64,000 nucleotides of DNA from Bacteroidota bacterium (lineage in GTDB: Bacteria > Bacteroidota > Ignavibacteria > Kryptoniales > JAKASW01), in the NCBI GenBank assembly GCA_021812985.1, contig JAKAMG010000001.1:241483-305482 (forward strand). Direction: 5' to 3'. The notes under the pieces were generated by a model. It did not search any database, was not told where the DNA came from, and worked only from the letters and a program-made list of their open reading frames with translations. Of the stretch, positions 45,103 to 57,006 are shown one piece after another; the stretch's first letter is position 1, and each line of letters opens with the position of its first letter. The translations under genes and the position numbers were made by a program.

Positions 45103-48100
45103 ATGCCTAACATGGAATTTCGCCGCGATTTACAGCAGACCCGTAAGGTTGTGACAGCAATCCGGATCAGCCTTGCGTCTCCCGACTCGATCATAGATCG
45201 CTCGCACGGCGAGGTGACCAAACCGGAGACGATCAATTACAGGTCGTATCGCCCCGAAAAGGATGGCCTTTTCTGCGAGAAAATATTCGGACCGGTCAGA
45301 GACTGGGAGTGCCACTGCGGGAAATACAAGAAGATCAGGTACAAGGGCATCGTATGCGATCGCTGCGGTGTTGAGGTCACGCAGAAGAGCGTGAGGCGTG
45401 AGCGCATGGGGCACATTACCCTTGCAACTCCGGTCGTCCATATCTGGTATCTCCGTTCGCTTCCCAGCAAGATCGGAAATCTTCTTGGTATGTCCACCAA
45501 GGATCTCGAGAAGATTGTCTACTACGAATCATACGTTGTGGTACAGCCCGGCGCGGCAACGGATCTGAAGGAAAAGCAGCTGCTGACTGAAGAACAGTAC
45601 TATGAACTGCTTGAGAAGTTCCCGCACAACGGAGAACTCGACGATTCTGATGGCCGCAAGGTTATCGTCAAGATCGGCGGAGAAGCGATCAAGGAAATGC
45701 TCAAGAGAGTTGAAGTCGACTCACTTAGCGAGACCCTTCGCACCTCAGCAAGAACGGAGAAGTCCGAGCAGAAGAGAATCGATCTCCTGAAGCGCCTAAA
45801 GGTGGCTGAGGCTTTCCGCACCAGAGACGGCGATGAGTTCATCAACAAGCCTGAGTGGATGGTGATGGAAGTGATTCCGGTTATTCCTCCGGAGCTTCGT
45901 CCGCTTGTGCCGCTCGAAGGCGGAAGGTTCGCGACCTCCGACCTGAATGATTTGTACCGCAGAGTCATTATCAGAAACAACCGTTTGAAAAGGCTGATAG
46001 ACATAAAGGCTCCCGAAGTGATTCTCCGCAACGAAAAGAGGATGCTTCAGGAAGCCGTCGACGCGCTTCTGGACAACAGCAGACGCATAAGCGCGGTCAA
46101 TTCTGACAGCCAGCGTGCTCTGAAGTCCCTTTCCGACGTTCTCAAGGGCAAGCAGGGGCGTTTCCGTCAGAACCTTCTTGGCAAACGCGTCGACTACAGC
46201 GGCAGGTCCGTCATTGTCGTCGGCCCCGAACTGAAACTTCATCAGTGCGGACTTCCGAAGGATATGGCCGTCGAGCTTTTCAAGCCGATGATCATAAGAA
46301 AGCTTCTGGAGCGCGGGGAGGCCAAGACGGCCAAGACGGCTAGAAGGCTAGTCGACAGAAAGGTCAAAGAAGTCTGGGAGGTTCTCCCTTCCATCGTCGA
46401 TGGTCATCCGGTCATGTTGAATCGTGCCCCGACACTTCACCGGCTTGGTATACAGGCTTTCCAGCCGGTGCTGGTGGACGCGCGCGCAATAAGACTGCAT
46501 CCTCTCGTCTGCACCGCCTTCAACGCGGACTTCGACGGCGATCAGATGGCGGTACACGTGCCGCTTTCTTATGAGGCGCAGCTTGAGGCCGGAATACTCA
46601 TGCTTTCAAGCCACAACCTGCTTTCCCCTGCCCACGGCAAGCCGATCGTCCATCCTACGCAGGATATGGTTCTCGGCCTGTACTACCTTACAAAGGTCAG
46701 GAAGAGCACCGGAGAGCCGGTGAAGCATTATTCTTCAGTTGACGAAATCAGAATGGCCCTGGAGTTGGGAAGGCTTTCTCATCACGAGACCATAAAGTTC
46801 AGGGCTAACGGCGGCTTCATAGAAACGACGCCGGGGAGAGTTCTCTTCAACGAAATCGTCCCGATGGAGCTTGGCTATATCAACGAAGTCCTGACCAAGA
46901 GCAAGCTTATCTCGATCATTGCGGAATCATACAAGAAAGCCGGTCCGGAAAAGACGGCGAAATTTCTTGATGACTTGAAGGATCTCGGATTCAAGAATGC
47001 TACCGCCGCAGGCCTTTCGATCAACGTGAACGACGTTATTATCCCAGACATTAAGAAGAAGTTCATCGACATTTCCGACAGGGAAGTGAAGGAGATTGAA
47101 GCAAGCTACGAAGGTGGTTTCATCACAGCAGGTGAAAGGTACAACAAGATTATAGACGTGTGGCAGAGAGCCACGAACCTCGTCAGCGACGCGGCGTACA
47201 AGACGCTTTCCGCTTCAAAGGACGGGTTCAACTCTATCTGGATGATGCTTGACTCCGGAGCCCGCGGTTCGAAGGACCAGGTCAAGCAGCTCGCCGCCAT
47301 GCGCGGTTTGATGGCCAAGCCGCAGAAGTCGCTGACCGGTCAGGTCGGTGATCTTATCGAGAATCCTATCATCGCGAACTTCCGCGAAGGACTGTCGATC
47401 CTTGAATACTTCATATCGACACACGGCGCGAGGAAGGGTCTCGCGGACACCGCTCTTAAGACGGCCGACGCAGGTTATCTCACTCGTAGACTGGTCGATG
47501 TATCGCAGGACGTCGTCATAGCAGCAGATGACTGCGGAACCATCCGCGGCATTTCAGTGAGTGCTATCAAGGATGGCGAGCGCGTACAGGAAACGCTCGT
47601 CGAGCGCATCCTCGGCCGCGTTGCGCTTTACGATGTCGTCGATCCGCTGAGCAATCAGGTCATAGTCAAAGGCGGCGAAGAGATAACTGAGGATGTTGCC
47701 GAGAAGATAGCCAATACAGCCATCGACAGCGTTGATATTCGTTCGGTTCTGACGTGCGAGGCCCCGAGAGGAGTCTGCGCGAAGTGCTACGGACGCAATC
47801 TGGCGACCGGCAAAATGGTCGAGTTGGGCGATGCGGTCGGAATTATCGCTGCTCAGAGTATCGGCGAGCCTGGTACCCAGCTTACGCTCCGGACGTTCCA
47901 CACGGGTGGTACGGCCAGCGTCGAATCTCAGGAGTCGAATGTCATCGCTCCGGCTGAAGGAAGGCTCAAGTTTGAAAACATGCAGCCGCTTGTAGATTAT
48001 ACGAACCGGACCAACAATAAGGCCGAGAAGGTTCTCCTCGGCAGGCACGGCGTGATCCAGATACTCGACAAAGACAATCGCGCGATCAAGAAGATGGACG

Positions 48101-49374
48101 TACCGCAGGGTGCACACCTTCTGCTGAACGAGGGAGCAGCTGTAAACAAGGGCGATCTCGTCTACCAGTGGGATCCGTACAACACGCTCATACTTACCGA
48201 ATTCTCAGGAAAGGTACGCTGGGTAGACCTTAAGAAGGACCTCACCTATCGTGAGCAGACGGACGAGCAGACGGGTCAGGTCGAGAAAGTCGTTATCGAA
48301 AGCGTTGATAAGAATGTTACGCCCTCGCTTGAGGTTGTGCACGGCGCGAAAGCGAAGAGGACATACAACCTTCCCGTGGGTGCCCACATTGTGGTCGAAG
48401 ACGGAGAGGAAGTGCAGTCCGGTGAGACTCTGGCGAAGAAGCCTAAGGAGTTGTCACGCGTTCGCGATGTGACTACAGGTCTTCCGAGGGTGCAGGAGCT
48501 TTTCGAGGCGCGCGCCCCGCAGGACCCTGCCACCGTCAGCGAGATCGACGGCTACGTCGGCTTCGGCGGTCAGTCGAGAGGAACTAAGGAAGTAATCGTC
48601 ACCAGCGCCGACGGAAAAGACAGGAAGACTTACAAGGTCTCGCTGCGCCAGCACATACTGGTACAGGAAAATGATTTCGTGATAGCCGGCGAGCGTTTGA
48701 CCGACGGTCCGATAGACCCGCACGATATCCTGAGAATCAAGGGACCGGCAGACGTTCAGAAGTACCTCCTCGATGAAATTCAGGAAGTGTACCGTCAGCA
48801 GAATGTGACAATCAATGACAAGCACATTGAAGTAATTGTGCGTCAGATGTTCCAGAGGGTCCGCGTCGTGGATTCCGGGGACACACCCTTCCTCGAAGGC
48901 GATATCGTGGACGTCCACAGGATTCGCGAGGAAAATGCTTCGATCGGTAAGAAGATCGTGGTCACAGGCAAAGGTGATTCTAAGTACAGGGTGGGTCAGC
49001 TCGTGGAGCGCGCCCTCGTCATGGCGAAGAACCGCGACCTGCGAAGATCCAAGAAGAAGCCGATCGAGTTCCGCGATGCCACTCCTGCGACCGCTGAAGA
49101 CGTTCTTCTGGGAATTACTTCGGCTGCTTTGTCGACGGACAGCTTTATATCAGCCGCATCGTTCCAGGAGACCACCAAGGTCCTTACTGACGCGTCGGTT
49201 GAGGGCAAGCTGGATAATCTGATCGGCCTGAAGGAAAACGTGATAATTGGACAGCTCATACCGGCCGGCACAGGTCTGAAGAAATTCAGGGACCTCATAC
49301 TGACCGAGGAAGAGATGCTCGAGAAGGAAGCCGAAGAGGCGGAGGAAGTGCCTCATCAGAAAGTGGCTTCTTGA
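45103..49374 (+). CDS. rpoC: DNA-directed RNA polymerase beta' subunit
   Basis: 1423 aa from ATG 45103, which sits 8 nt after a GGAGG; the in-frame TTG at 45088 overlaps that site and is rejected. The catalytic [12 protein letters not shown] is present. Zinc sites are [20 protein letters not shown] at the N-terminus, and [15 protein letters not shown] further on. The C-terminus is Glu-rich ([19 protein letters not shown]). A strong terminator follows 15 nt after the stop. Confidence 0.98.
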   Translation: MPNMEFRRDLQQTRKVVTAIRISLASPDSIIDRSHGEVTKPETINYRSYRPEKDGLFCEKIFGPVRDWECHCGKYKKIRYKGIVCDRCGVEVTQKSVRRERMGHITLATPVVHIWYLRSLPSKIGNLLGMSTKDLEKIVYYESYVVVQPGAATDLKEKQLLTEEQYYELLEKFPHNGELDDSDGRKVIVKIGGEAIKEMLKRVEVDSLSETLRTSARTEKSEQKRIDLLKRLKVAEAFRTRDGDEFINKPEWMVMEVIPVIPPELRPLVPLEGGRFATSDLNDLYRRVIIRNNRLKRLIDIKAPEVILRNEKRMLQEAVDALLDNSRRISAVNSDSQRALKSLSDVLKGKQGRFRQNLLGKRVDYSGRSVIVVGPELKLHQCGLPKDMAVELFKPMIIRKLLERGEAKTAKTARRLVDRKVKEVWEVLPSIVDGHPVMLNRAPTLHRLGIQAFQPVLVDARAIRLHPLVCTAFNADFDGDQMAVHVPLSYEAQLEAGILMLSSHNLLSPAHGKPIVHPTQDMVLGLYYLTKVRKSTGEPVKHYSSVDEIRMALELGRLSHHETIKFRANGGFIETTPGRVLFNEIVPMELGYINEVLTKSKLISIIAESYKKAGPEKTAKFLDDLKDLGFKNATAAGLSINVNDVIIPDIKKKFIDISDREVKEIEASYEGGFITAGERYNKIIDVWQRATNLVSDAAYKTLSASKDGFNSIWMMLDSGARGSKDQVKQLAAMRGLMAKPQKSLTGQVGDLIENPIIANFREGLSILEYFISTHGARKGLADTALKTADAGYLTRRLVDVSQDVVIAADDCGTIRGISVSAIKDGERVQETLVERILGRVALYDVVDPLSNQVIVKGGEEITEDVAEKIANTAIDSVDIRSVLTCEAPRGVCAKCYGRNLATGKMVELGDAVGIIAAQSIGEPGTQLTLRTFHTGGTASVESQESNVIAPAEGRLKFENMQPLVDYTNRTNNKAEKVLLGRHGVIQILDKDNRAIKKMDVPQGAHLLLNEGAAVNKGDLVYQWDPYNTLILTEFSGKVRWVDLKKDLTYREQTDEQTGQVEKVVIESVDKNVTPSLEVVHGAKAKRTYNLPVGAHIVVEDGEEVQSGETLAKKPKELSRVRDVTTGLPRVQELFEARAPQDPATVSEIDGYVGFGGQSRGTKEVIVTSADGKDRKTYKVSLRQHILVQENDFVIAGERLTDGPIDPHDILRIKGPADVQKYLLDEIQEVYRQQNVTINDKHIEVIVRQMFQRVRVVDSGDTPFLEGDIVDVHRIREENASIGKKIVVTGKGDSKYRVGQLVERALVMAKNRDLRRSKKKPIEFRDATPATAEDVLLGITSAALSTDSFISAASFQETTKVLTDASVEGKLDNLIGLKENVIIGQLIPAGTGLKKFRDLILTEEEMLEKEAEEAEEVPHQKVAS

Positions 49375-49388
49375 CGGTCAATAGATTA

Positions 49389-49419
49389 ATGGGGAGGAAG
49401 AAATTTCTCCCCATTTTTA
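49389..49419 (+). terminator. Intrinsic terminator after rpoC
   Basis: ATGGGGAGGAA (49389-49399) pairs with TTTCTCCCCAT (49404-49414) around a GAAA tetraloop, 11 bp with one G-U, followed by TTTTAT. It ends the rplKAJL-rpoBC transcription unit and insulates it from rpsL. Confidence 0.85.
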
Positions 49420-49431
49420 TGTTCGACATTC

Positions 49432-49460
49432 TTGCTTATTTGGATAACGTTCTCTATATT
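49432..49460 (+). promoter_or_regulatory. Candidate promoter of the str operon (rpsL)
   Basis: TTGCTT (49432-49437) and TATATT (49455-49460) are separated by 17 bp, between the rpoC terminator and the rpsL start about 40 nt downstream. The -10 box matches consensus at five of six positions, the -35 box at three. Confidence 0.45.
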
Positions 49461-49500
49461 TTTATCTCTATGATGAAGGTTAGTATTTTGGAGGAACACA

Positions 49501-49881
49501 TTGCCGACAATTAATCAACTGATAAGGCAGGGGAGGAAGAAGATTCTTCTGAAGGGAAAGTCCCCCGCGCTTCAGGGAAATCCGCAAAAGCGAGGAGTTT
49601 GCACTCGCGTCTATACCACCACACCTAAGAAGCCGAATTCGGCTCTCCGCAAAGTAGCGCGCGTTAGGCTGGTTCATGGAATAGAAGTTACGGCCTATAT
49701 CCCTGGGGAGGGACACAATCTTCAAGAGCACTCTATAGTACTTATTAGAGGCGGCCGTGTAAAAGATCTTCCTGGCGTGCGTTATCACATCATTAGAGGC
49801 ACTCTTGACACTGCCGGCGTAACAGATAGGAAGCAAGGCAGGTCAAAGTACGGCGCCAAGAAGCCTAAAGCTTCAGCATAA
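49501..49881 (+). CDS. rpsL: 30S ribosomal protein S12
   Basis: 126 aa from TTG 49501 with GGAGG 5 nt upstream. The conserved decoding-centre loops are [18 protein letters not shown] and [20 protein letters not shown]; the lysine at the streptomycin-sensitivity position (KKPNS) is unchanged. First gene of the str block rpsL-rpsG-fusA-tuf. Confidence 0.97.
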   Translation: MPTINQLIRQGRKKILLKGKSPALQGNPQKRGVCTRVYTTTPKKPNSALRKVARVRLVHGIEVTAYIPGEGHNLQEHSIVLIRGGRVKDLPGVRYHIIRGTLDTAGVTDRKQGRSKYGAKKPKASA

Positions 49882-49902
49882 TTTTAACAAAAAGAGTTTG
49901 AT

Positions 49903-50370
49903 ATGAGGAAAAAGCGCTCTGACAGGCGTCAGGTATTCCCTGACCCCAAGTATAACGACGTGTTCCTGGCTAAATTCGTCAATAATCTCATGTCGTCCGG
50001 CAAGAAACATCTGGCCAGACGGCTTATGTACGATGCCTTCGACATAGTGGAGCAGCGCACGAAGCAGAATCCGCTCGATGTCTTCAGGAAGGCGTTGAAT
50101 AACGTCCAGCCCATTATCGAGGTCCGGGCCCGCAGGGTTGGAGGAGCGACCTATCAAGTGCCTAGCGAAGTCAGGCCCGAGAGAAGTCTGGCGCTCGGTA
50201 TGCGCTGGCTGATCAGGTACGCGAGGGAGCGCAAAGATAAGTCTATGTCGCTGAAGCTCGCCGCGGAAATCATTGCCGCCTCAAATGGCGAGGGAAATGC
50301 AATTAAGAAGCGTGAAGACACGCACAAGATGGCGGAAGCAAACAAGGCTTTCGCTCATTATCGCTGGTAA
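49903..50370 (+). CDS. rpsG: 30S ribosomal protein S7
   Basis: 155 aa. It starts MRKKRSDRRQVFPDPKYNDV and contains ARRVGGATYQVPSEVRPERS and EDTHKMAEANKAFAHYRW. S7 organises the 3' major domain of 16S rRNA and contacts E-site tRNA. It is spaced 21 nt from rpsL and 27 nt from fusA. Confidence 0.97.
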   Translation: MRKKRSDRRQVFPDPKYNDVFLAKFVNNLMSSGKKHLARRLMYDAFDIVEQRTKQNPLDVFRKALNNVQPIIEVRARRVGGATYQVPSEVRPERSLALGMRWLIRYARERKDKSMSLKLAAEIIAASNGEGNAIKKREDTHKMAEANKAFAHYRW

Positions 50371-50397
50371 TTAGGATCGGAAGGTTATAGATAAGTC

Positions 50398-52491
50398 ATG
50401 GCTAGAGAGTACCCGTTAGAACGTACGCGTAACATCGGTATTATGGCGCACATTGACGCCGGTAAAACGACTACGACTGAAAGAATATTGTTCTATACAG
50501 GCAAAACTCACCGCATCGGAGAAGTGCATGATGGTGCGGCAACTATGGATTTCATGGAGCAGGAAAAGGAGCGGGGTATAACGATTACTTCTGCTGCCAC
50601 GACGTGCTTCTGGAGAGATCATAGAATCAATATCATCGACACCCCGGGACACGTTGATTTCACTATCGAAGTTGAGCGCTCCCTGCGCGTGCTCGATGGC
50701 GCTATCGCCCTCTTTTGCGCGGTCGGTGGCGTTGAGCCTCAGTCTGAGACTGTCTGGCGCCAGGCTGACAAGTATGGTGTACCGAGGATAGCCTTCGTCA
50801 ACAAGATGGACCGCGTCGGCGCGGATTTCTATAACGTCATTCAGATGATGCACGACCGCCTCAAAGCGAATGCGGTCCCTATTCAGCTACCCATTGGTCA
50901 GGGCGATATCTTTGCAGGGGTCGTTGACCTGATAAAGATGAAAGCTGTCATGTACAGCGAGTCGAATCTCGGCACTACCTGGGAAGAGTACGATATTCCT
51001 CATGATCTTCAAAAGACTGCCCAGGAATACAGGACGAAGCTTCTGGAAGCTGTCTCCGATGTGGATGACACGCTTCTCGTGAAATACCTTGACGGCCAGG
51101 AGATCTCTGAAGAAGAGATAATCTCGACCATTAGAAAAGCGACAGTTGAGTTGAAGATAGTTCCCGTCGCCTGCGGAACCGCGTTCAAGAATAAGGGCGT
51201 TCAGAGACTTTTGGACTGCATCGTGGATTTTCTCCCTTCTCCGTTAGATGTGGGGAACACGCAGGGTCACGATTTGAATGTAAACCCGATTGAGCGGAAG
51301 CCCGCGGACAACGAAAAGTTTTCGGCGCTTGCGTTTAAGATCATGACCGACCCCTTCGTCGGGAAGCTCACGTTCTTCCGCGTTTACAGCGGGACTCTCT
51401 CCGGTGGTTCGTATGTGTACAACTCGATCACGGGAAAGAAGGAAAGAATTGGGCGTATCCTCCGGATGCATGCGAATCACAGGGAAGACATTGACATGGC
51501 TTACACCGGTGATATCGTTGCGGCGGTCGGATTGAAGGCCACTAAGACCGGGGACACGCTGTGCGACGAAGCTGCTCCTATTGTCCTGGAGAAGATGGAA
51601 TTCCCGGAGCCCGTCATCCACATAGCCATCGAGCCGAAGACGAAAGCGGACCAGGAGAAGCTCGGCGAGTCGCTCATGAAGCTGACCGAGGAAGACCCGA
51701 CGTTCCGCATGTCAACGAACGAAGAGACCGGCCAGACTATCATAAGCGGAATGGGCGAACTTCATCTCGAGATTATCGTCGACCGGTTGAAGCGCGAGTT
51801 CAAGGTCGAGGCTAACGTTGGCCGGCCGCAGGTCGCGTACAAAGAAACTATTAGAAAGAAGATTACCCAGGAAGGCAAGTTTATCAGGCAGTCGGGCGGA
51901 CGTGGTCAGTACGGACACGTTTGGCTTGAGATCGAGCCCAACGAGAAGGGTAAAGGTTACGAGTTTACGAACGCCATAGTTGGCGGTGTTATCCCGAAGG
52001 AGTATATCCCGGCGGTTTCGGACGGCATTCAGGAAGCGCTGCAGAGCGGTGTCCTCGCCGGTTATCCGGTAGTTGACGTGAAGGTCAAGTTGTTCGACGG
52101 GTCGTACCACGATGTTGACTCGAGCGAAATGGCATTCAAGATTGCCGGTAGCATCGGTTTCAAGGAAGGCGCAAGGAAGGCGGATCCCGCGCTTCTCGAG
52201 CCCATGATGGACGTTGAGGTTGTTACCCCCGAAGAGTATCTCGGAGACGTGATGGGAGACCTCAATTCGAGGCGCGGTCGTATCGAAGGAATAAATTCGA
52301 GGAGAGATGCGCAGGTCGTTAAGGCGCTGGTTCCCCTGTCGGAAATGTTCGGATACGCGACTTCCCTTCGCTCTATGACGCAGGGACGTGCGATTTTCAC
52401 GATGCAATTTTCTCACTACGATGAAGTGCCGCGTAGTATTGCGGACCAGATCATCGAGAAGGTGCGCGGCAAGGAGTCGGTGGCCGCGTGA
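50398..52491 (+). CDS. fusA: Elongation factor G
   Basis: 697 aa translocase GTPase. G1 is [19 protein letters not shown], the switch II region [20 protein letters not shown], and the [11 protein letters not shown]4 motif follows. Domain IV motifs include [18 protein letters not shown]. It is the canonical ribosomal EF-G1 in the str block. A GGAAGG site lies upstream. Confidence 0.97.
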   Translation: MAREYPLERTRNIGIMAHIDAGKTTTTERILFYTGKTHRIGEVHDGAATMDFMEQEKERGITITSAATTCFWRDHRINIIDTPGHVDFTIEVERSLRVLDGAIALFCAVGGVEPQSETVWRQADKYGVPRIAFVNKMDRVGADFYNVIQMMHDRLKANAVPIQLPIGQGDIFAGVVDLIKMKAVMYSESNLGTTWEEYDIPHDLQKTAQEYRTKLLEAVSDVDDTLLVKYLDGQEISEEEIISTIRKATVELKIVPVACGTAFKNKGVQRLLDCIVDFLPSPLDVGNTQGHDLNVNPIERKPADNEKFSALAFKIMTDPFVGKLTFFRVYSGTLSGGSYVYNSITGKKERIGRILRMHANHREDIDMAYTGDIVAAVGLKATKTGDTLCDEAAPIVLEKMEFPEPVIHIAIEPKTKADQEKLGESLMKLTEEDPTFRMSTNEETGQTIISGMGELHLEIIVDRLKREFKVEANVGRPQVAYKETIRKKITQEGKFIRQSGGRGQYGHVWLEIEPNEKGKGYEFTNAIVGGVIPKEYIPAVSDGIQEALQSGVLAGYPVVDVKVKLFDGSYHDVDSSEMAFKIAGSIGFKEGARKADPALLEPMMDVEVVTPEEYLGDVMGDLNSRRGRIEGINSRRDAQVVKALVPLSEMFGYATSLRSMTQGRAIFTMQFSHYDEVPRSIADQIIEKVRGKESVAA

Positions 52492-52594
52492 CCCCAGCTT
52501 CGCTTCATACAGGCCTTCTTCCCTCGGGAGCTCCCCGCATGGAATGCCGACCTGTCGGGATAATCAGTTTGAAAAAATTATAAGGAGAATTTAG

Positions 52595-53809
52595 ATGGCT
52601 AAGGAGAAATTTGACCGCAGTAAGCCGCATATCAATGTGGGCACGATCGGGCACATCGATCATGGCAAGACGACCTTAACGTCCGCCATTACCCTCGCCC
52701 TTGCTAAAAAGGGCTGGGCGTCGGCTAGAAGTTTTGACAGCATCGATAACGCGCCTGAGGAAAAGGCTCGTGGTATAACGATCGCGACTGCGCACGTCGA
52801 GTACCAGACCGGAACCCGTCACTATGCTCACGTGGACTGCCCAGGTCACGCTGACTATATAAAGAACATGATCACTGGTGCCGCCCAGATGGACGGAGCC
52901 ATATTGGTTGTCGCGGCCAATGACGGTCCCATGCCGCAGACCCGCGAACACATCCTGTTGGCGTATCAGGTCGGCGTACCCAAGATCGTTGTCTTCATGA
53001 ATAAGGTCGATATGGTTGACGATCCCGAGCTTCTCGAGCTCGTCGAGGTCGAAGTTCGCGACCTGCTTAAGAAGTACAACTTCCCCGGCGACGAGATACC
53101 CATCATCCGTGGCAGCGCGTTGAAGGCAATGGAAGCCGGAAACGATCCCAGTGCGACTCCCGACGATCCCAGGTTCAAGTGCATATATGACCTGATGGAC
53201 GCGGTTGACAGCTACATCCCGCTCCCGCAGCGTGATGTTGACAAGCCCTTCATCATGCCGATCGAAGACGTTTTCACGATCACGGGACGCGGTACGGTTG
53301 GAACCGGTCGTGTCGAGCGCGGCAAAGTGAAGGTCGGTGAAGAAGTCGAAGTCATCGGTCTTGGCGCACACAAGAAGGCTGTCGTGACGGGTCTTGAGAT
53401 GTTCAGGAAAGAGCTCGACGAGGGAATGGCCGGCGACAACATCGGCGCACTTCTCCGCGGCGTTGAAAAGACCGAGCTTGAGCGTGGAATGGTTCTCGCG
53501 AAGCCGGGTTCGATCACCCCGCACACAAAATTCATTGCTCAGGTTTACGTCCTCAGCAAAGAAGAGGGTGGCCGTCATACCCCGTTCTTCAAGAACTATC
53601 GCCCGCAATTCTACTTCCGTACGACCGATGTTACTGGCTCCGTGACCGAGTTCCCGGCCGGAACAGAGATGGTTATGCCTGGTGACAACGTGGACAACCT
53701 CAGGGTTGAGCTCATCACACCGATCGCTATGGAAGAGGGCCTTCGGTTCGCTATCCGCGAGGGCGGCCATACGGTCGGCGCGGGTGTCGTAACGAAGATC
53801 ATCGAGTAA
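52595..53809 (+). CDS. tuf: Elongation factor Tu
   Basis: 404 aa. G1 [20 protein letters not shown], effector region [17 protein letters not shown]3 [12 protein letters not shown], and G4 NKVDM are intact. It delivers aminoacyl-tRNA to the A site. It is the only tuf in the window; the second copy often found before secE between the tRNA genes is absent here. A 103-bp gap separates it from fusA. AAGGAGAA precedes the ATG. Confidence 0.98.
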   Translation: MAKEKFDRSKPHINVGTIGHIDHGKTTLTSAITLALAKKGWASARSFDSIDNAPEEKARGITIATAHVEYQTGTRHYAHVDCPGHADYIKNMITGAAQMDGAILVVAANDGPMPQTREHILLAYQVGVPKIVVFMNKVDMVDDPELLELVEVEVRDLLKKYNFPGDEIPIIRGSALKAMEAGNDPSATPDDPRFKCIYDLMDAVDSYIPLPQRDVDKPFIMPIEDVFTITGRGTVGTGRVERGKVKVGEEVEVIGLGAHKKAVVTGLEMFRKELDEGMAGDNIGALLRGVEKTELERGMVLAKPGSITPHTKFIAQVYVLSKEEGGRHTPFFKNYRPQFYFRTTDVTGSVTEFPAGTEMVMPGDNVDNLRVELITPIAMEEGLRFAIREGGHTVGAGVVTKIIE

Positions 53810-53850
53810 TTAATTTGAACGCTTACAAATTCATGGAAGCGAGGTAAGCT

Positions 53851-54159
53851 GTGGCTGGTCAGACTATTAGGATAAAGTTGAAATCGTATGATCATGCTTT
53901 GATCGATAAGTCGGCTGAGAAGATTGTCAGAACAATAAAATCGACCGGAGCTGTTGTCTCCGGTCCGATTCCTCTGCCGACCAAGAAGACGATTTATACC
54001 GTCCTTCGTTCACCACACGTCGACAAGCGCAGCCGTGAGCAGTTCGAGCTCCGCCAACATAAGCGGTTGATATACATCTACAATGCTTCGTCGAAATCGG
54101 TAGACTCGCTGACGAAGCTCGATCTCCCCGCCGGAGTCGATGTGGAAATGAAGGTCTGA
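53851..54159 (+). CDS. rpsJ: 30S ribosomal protein S10
   Basis: 102 aa from GTG 53851 with a GGAAGCGAGG site before it. It has [20 protein letters not shown] and the loop [20 protein letters not shown]. First gene of the S10 block and also NusE in antitermination. The 119-bp gap to rplC is unusually long for this operon and holds an AT-rich repeat. Confidence 0.97.
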   Translation: MAGQTIRIKLKSYDHALIDKSAEKIVRTIKSTGAVVSGPIPLPTKKTIYTVLRSPHVDKRSREQFELRQHKRLIYIYNASSKSVDSLTKLDLPAGVDVEMKV

Positions 54160-54245
54160 AGCGTCACTTCGAACAGCGGATGCGGAAACTCGTTTCGGGT
54201 TGTCGGATCCGGCTTAGAGCCGCGCTGTTGGAGCTGTATAAACTA

Positions 54246-54274
54246 AAGAATTGAAAATTTAAAATTGAGAATCA
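54246..54274 (+). repeat. AT-rich AATTGAGAATT-type motif before rplC
   Basis: AAGAATTGAAAATTTAAAAT followed by TGAGAATC lies directly before the rplC ATG, with no strong Shine-Dalgarno between. It is the third copy of the motif seen before nuoD and nuoE. Confidence 0.5.
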
Positions 54275-54278
54275 TACC

Positions 54279-54899
54279 ATGAGCGGTCTGCTTGGCAAAA
54301 AACTCGGCATGACTAACGTCTTTGATGATAAAGGCAATTCCATATCCGTTACAGTGATTGAAGCGGGCCCCTGCCCGGTTACTGCGATCAAAACAAAGGA
54401 TCGTGACGGATACGAGGCTCTGCAGCTCGGTTACGGTCAGAAGCCGGAGCGCGTTGTGACGAAAGCGTTAAAGGGTCATTATGCCAAGGCCGGCGTGAAG
54501 CCCTCGGAAGTCCTTTGTGAGTTTGATGGCTTTGATATCGCCTCCTACAAGCTGGGTGATGTAATCAATGTAGACAAGGTCTTCGCGGTGGGGGACAAGG
54601 TTTCCGTTACTGGAACTTCCAAAGGTAAGGGCTTTCAGGGTGTGGTGAAGCGTCACCACTTCGGTGGCGGTCTGGTCACTCACGGACAGAGCGACAGGCT
54701 TCGCGCCCCCGGATCAGTCGGTAGTTCATCATACCCGTCACGCTCGTTCAAGGGACTGAGGATGGCAGGACGGATGGGTGGCAAGCGGTCCACGATGAAG
54801 AATCTGAAGGTTGTCCGCCTCATCCCCGATTCGAATCTCATTCTCGTTGAGGGTTCCATACCAGGCCCGACAAACGGTTACGTCCAAATTTGGAAGTGA
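54279..54899 (+). CDS. rplC: 50S ribosomal protein L3
   Basis: 206 aa. SGLLGKKLGMTNVFDDKGN starts the protein, and the 23S-contact loop has KRHHFGGGLVTHGQSDRLRA, GSVGSSSYPSRSFKGLRMAG and RMGGKRSTMKNL. An early assembly protein near the peptidyl-transferase centre. Confidence 0.97.
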   Translation: MSGLLGKKLGMTNVFDDKGNSISVTVIEAGPCPVTAIKTKDRDGYEALQLGYGQKPERVVTKALKGHYAKAGVKPSEVLCEFDGFDIASYKLGDVINVDKVFAVGDKVSVTGTSKGKGFQGVVKRHHFGGGLVTHGQSDRLRAPGSVGSSSYPSRSFKGLRMAGRMGGKRSTMKNLKVVRLIPDSNLILVEGSIPGPTNGYVQIWK

Positions 54900-54913
54900 G
54901 AGAGGCACACAAG

Positions 54914-55552
54914 ATGCAGTTAGAAGTTTTGAAGATCGATGGAACGAAGACCGGTGAGACTGTGGAACTCTCGCCTTCGGTATTCGAGATAGAGCCTAAT
55001 GATCAGGCTATATATCAGACCGTGACAGCGCATCTGGCAGGCTTGAGGCACGGTACTCACAAGACAAAGACCCGCGGCGAAGTAAGCGGCGGCGGAAAGA
55101 AGCCGTGGAAGCAGAAGCACACCGGTAGGGCCCGCAGCGGATCGACGAGAAACCCGGTGTGGGTCGGTGGCGGAACGATATTCGGTCCCCAGCCTCACGA
55201 GTACGAGAAAAAGGTTAATGAAAAGGTAAAGGCCCTTGCGAAGAAGTCCGCCCTCTCATACAAGGCAAAGGACAGCGGAGTCGTTATCGTTGAGGACTTC
55301 ACACTCGAAGAGTCAAAGACGAAGCGGGTGGTCGAGATACTTAATTCCCTTGGCCTGAAGGGTAAGAAGGTGCTCGTGCTTCTTCCGAAGGGTGACAAGA
55401 AGGTTTACCTGGCAGCCAGGAATATGCCAAAGGTTTTTGTGAAGGATGCTGTCGGCGCGTCGACGTATGAGATACTTAACAACGACGTGGTTCTCTTCCA
55501 GAAGAGCGCGCTCACGGCTTTGCAGGACAAACTGGTCGGAGAATCGAAATGA
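54914..55552 (+). CDS. rplD: 50S ribosomal protein L4
   Basis: 212 aa from ATG 54914; the in-frame ATG at 54890 lies inside rplC and lacks a ribosome site. The exit-tunnel loop is clear: KTKTRGEVSGGGKKPWKQKH, then TGRARSGSTRNPVWVGGGTI. L4 also represses the S10 operon in some bacteria. The stop overlaps rplW. Confidence 0.96.
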   Translation: MQLEVLKIDGTKTGETVELSPSVFEIEPNDQAIYQTVTAHLAGLRHGTHKTKTRGEVSGGGKKPWKQKHTGRARSGSTRNPVWVGGGTIFGPQPHEYEKKVNEKVKALAKKSALSYKAKDSGVVIVEDFTLEESKTKRVVEILNSLGLKGKKVLVLLPKGDKKVYLAARNMPKVFVKDAVGASTYEILNNDVVLFQKSALTALQDKLVGESK

Positions 55553-55839
55553 GCATGGTCCTTATTAGACCCCTGCTGACCGAAAAGAATACAAAGCTGC
55601 AGGAACAGCATCAGTACGTTTTTGAGGTCAGAAAGAGTTCGAACAAAATAGAAATCGTCCGGGAGATCGAGAAGCGTTTTAACGTGAAGGTCAAGAGTGT
55701 GAGGACAGTGGTAGTCAAGGGAAAGGTCATTGGCTCCATGACGAAACGAGGACGCTTCGAGGGAAGACGCCCCGACAGGAAGAAGGCCGTGGTGACCCTC
55801 ATGGAAGGTTACACCATTGACCTCCTTGGTGCAGCATAG
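55549..55839 (+). CDS. rplW: 50S ribosomal protein L23
   Basis: 96 aa. LIRPLLTEKNTKLQEQHQYV and the VKVKSVRTVVVKGK segment are family-typical. L23 sits at the tunnel exit and binds trigger factor and SRP. ATG overlaps the rplD stop by 4 nt. Confidence 0.96.
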   Translation: MSMVLIRPLLTEKNTKLQEQHQYVFEVRKSSNKIEIVREIEKRFNVKVKSVRTVVVKGKVIGSMTKRGRFEGRRPDRKKAVVTLMEGYTIDLLGAA

Positions 55840-55865
55840 GCTAATGAACGGCAAAGGATTTTAAG

Positions 55866-56693
55866 ATGGGTTTGAAGAAGCTAAAACCGATGACGCCTGC
55901 GACCAGGTTCTACACGGTCTCGACGTTTGAGGAAGTTACCAAGAGCAGACCGGAAAAGTCGCTCGTAGCTCCTCTCAAGAATTCGGGTGGAAGAAACAAC
56001 CAGGGACGCGTGACCTCGCGGCATCGCGGCGGAGCGCACAAGAGATTCTACCGCATCGTCGATTTCAAGAGGGACAAGAACGGCATCGATGCCAAGGTCG
56101 CTTCTATAGAGTATGATCCCAACCGCAATACAAGGATCGCCCTCCTGAATTACGTAGACGGCGAAAAGAGATATATCATTGCGCCGGAAGGTCTCAAGGT
56201 GGGTGATGTGGTCCAGACCGGCGAGCAGTCAGATATAAAGGCTGGCAACGCAATGCTCCTGAAGAACATCCCTGTCGGTACCACGATCCACAATATTGAG
56301 ATGAAGCCCGGCAAAGGTGCTCAGATGGCTCGGAGCGCCGGGAACTCCGCCCAGCTCGTCGCGAAGGAAGGGGACTTTGCAACGCTCCGCCTTCCGTCTG
56401 GTGAGATGAGAATGGTCAGGACCGACTGCAAGGCAACGATCGGTGTGGTTGGAAACGCAGAGTACGAGAACATAAGCTGGGGCAAGGCCGGAAGACTTCG
56501 CTGGCTCGGAATAAGGCCTCAGTCCAGAGGCGTGGTCATGAATCCCGTTGACCACCCGCACGGCGGTGGTGAGGGAAAGTCGCCGCAAGGTAATCCTCAT
56601 CCCGTTTCACCCTGGGGTTGGAAGACCAAAGGGAAGAAGACTCGCAAAAGAAATAAGCAGTCTAACAAGTATATCGTGAAACGCAGAAAGTAA
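55866..56693 (+). CDS. rplB: 50S ribosomal protein L2
   Basis: 275 aa. It contains [33 protein letters not shown] and the peptidyl-transferase-region loop [20 protein letters not shown], with the conserved His intact. Primary 23S-binding protein. Confidence 0.98.
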   Translation: MGLKKLKPMTPATRFYTVSTFEEVTKSRPEKSLVAPLKNSGGRNNQGRVTSRHRGGAHKRFYRIVDFKRDKNGIDAKVASIEYDPNRNTRIALLNYVDGEKRYIIAPEGLKVGDVVQTGEQSDIKAGNAMLLKNIPVGTTIHNIEMKPGKGAQMARSAGNSAQLVAKEGDFATLRLPSGEMRMVRTDCKATIGVVGNAEYENISWGKAGRLRWLGIRPQSRGVVMNPVDHPHGGGEGKSPQGNPHPVSPWGWKTKGKKTRKRNKQSNKYIVKRRK

Positions 56694-56706
56694 CGGTTGG
56701 AATGAC

Positions 56707-56994
56707 ATGGCCCGTTCGGTAAAAAAAGGTGTTTACGTGGATCCGAAGCTTCTAAAGAAGGTTGAGGATCTGAACAAGAAGAACCAGAAAAAGGTGATCA
56801 AGACATGGTCCCGCGACAGCATGATAGTCCCGGACTTTGTCGGTCATACGTTCGCGGTTCATAATGGAAACAAGTTCATACCGGTGTACGTCATTGAGGC
56901 GATGGTGGGTCACAGGCTCGGAGAGTTTGCGGCGACCCGCACGTTCAGGGCACATCCCGGCGTGAAATCAGAAAAGACCGCGACGGCCGCATAA
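56707..56994 (+). CDS. rpsS: 30S ribosomal protein S19
   Basis: 95 aa. [20 protein letters not shown] at the start, then [20 protein letters not shown] and [18 protein letters not shown]. It is a head protein that meets the A-site tRNA region. 13 nt after rplB. Confidence 0.97.
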   Translation: MARSVKKGVYVDPKLLKKVEDLNKKNQKKVIKTWSRDSMIVPDFVGHTFAVHNGNKFIPVYVIEAMVGHRLGEFAATRTFRAHPGVKSEKTATAA

Positions 56995-57006
56995 GGAGTT
57001 CAGGAA

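Noticed and set aside
52676..53770. Long minus-strand frame opposite tuf (364 aa)
   Set aside because: Shadow of a highly biased coding sequence; product unrecognisable, no ribosome site. The same applies to the frames opposite rpoB, nuoD, nusG and rplK.
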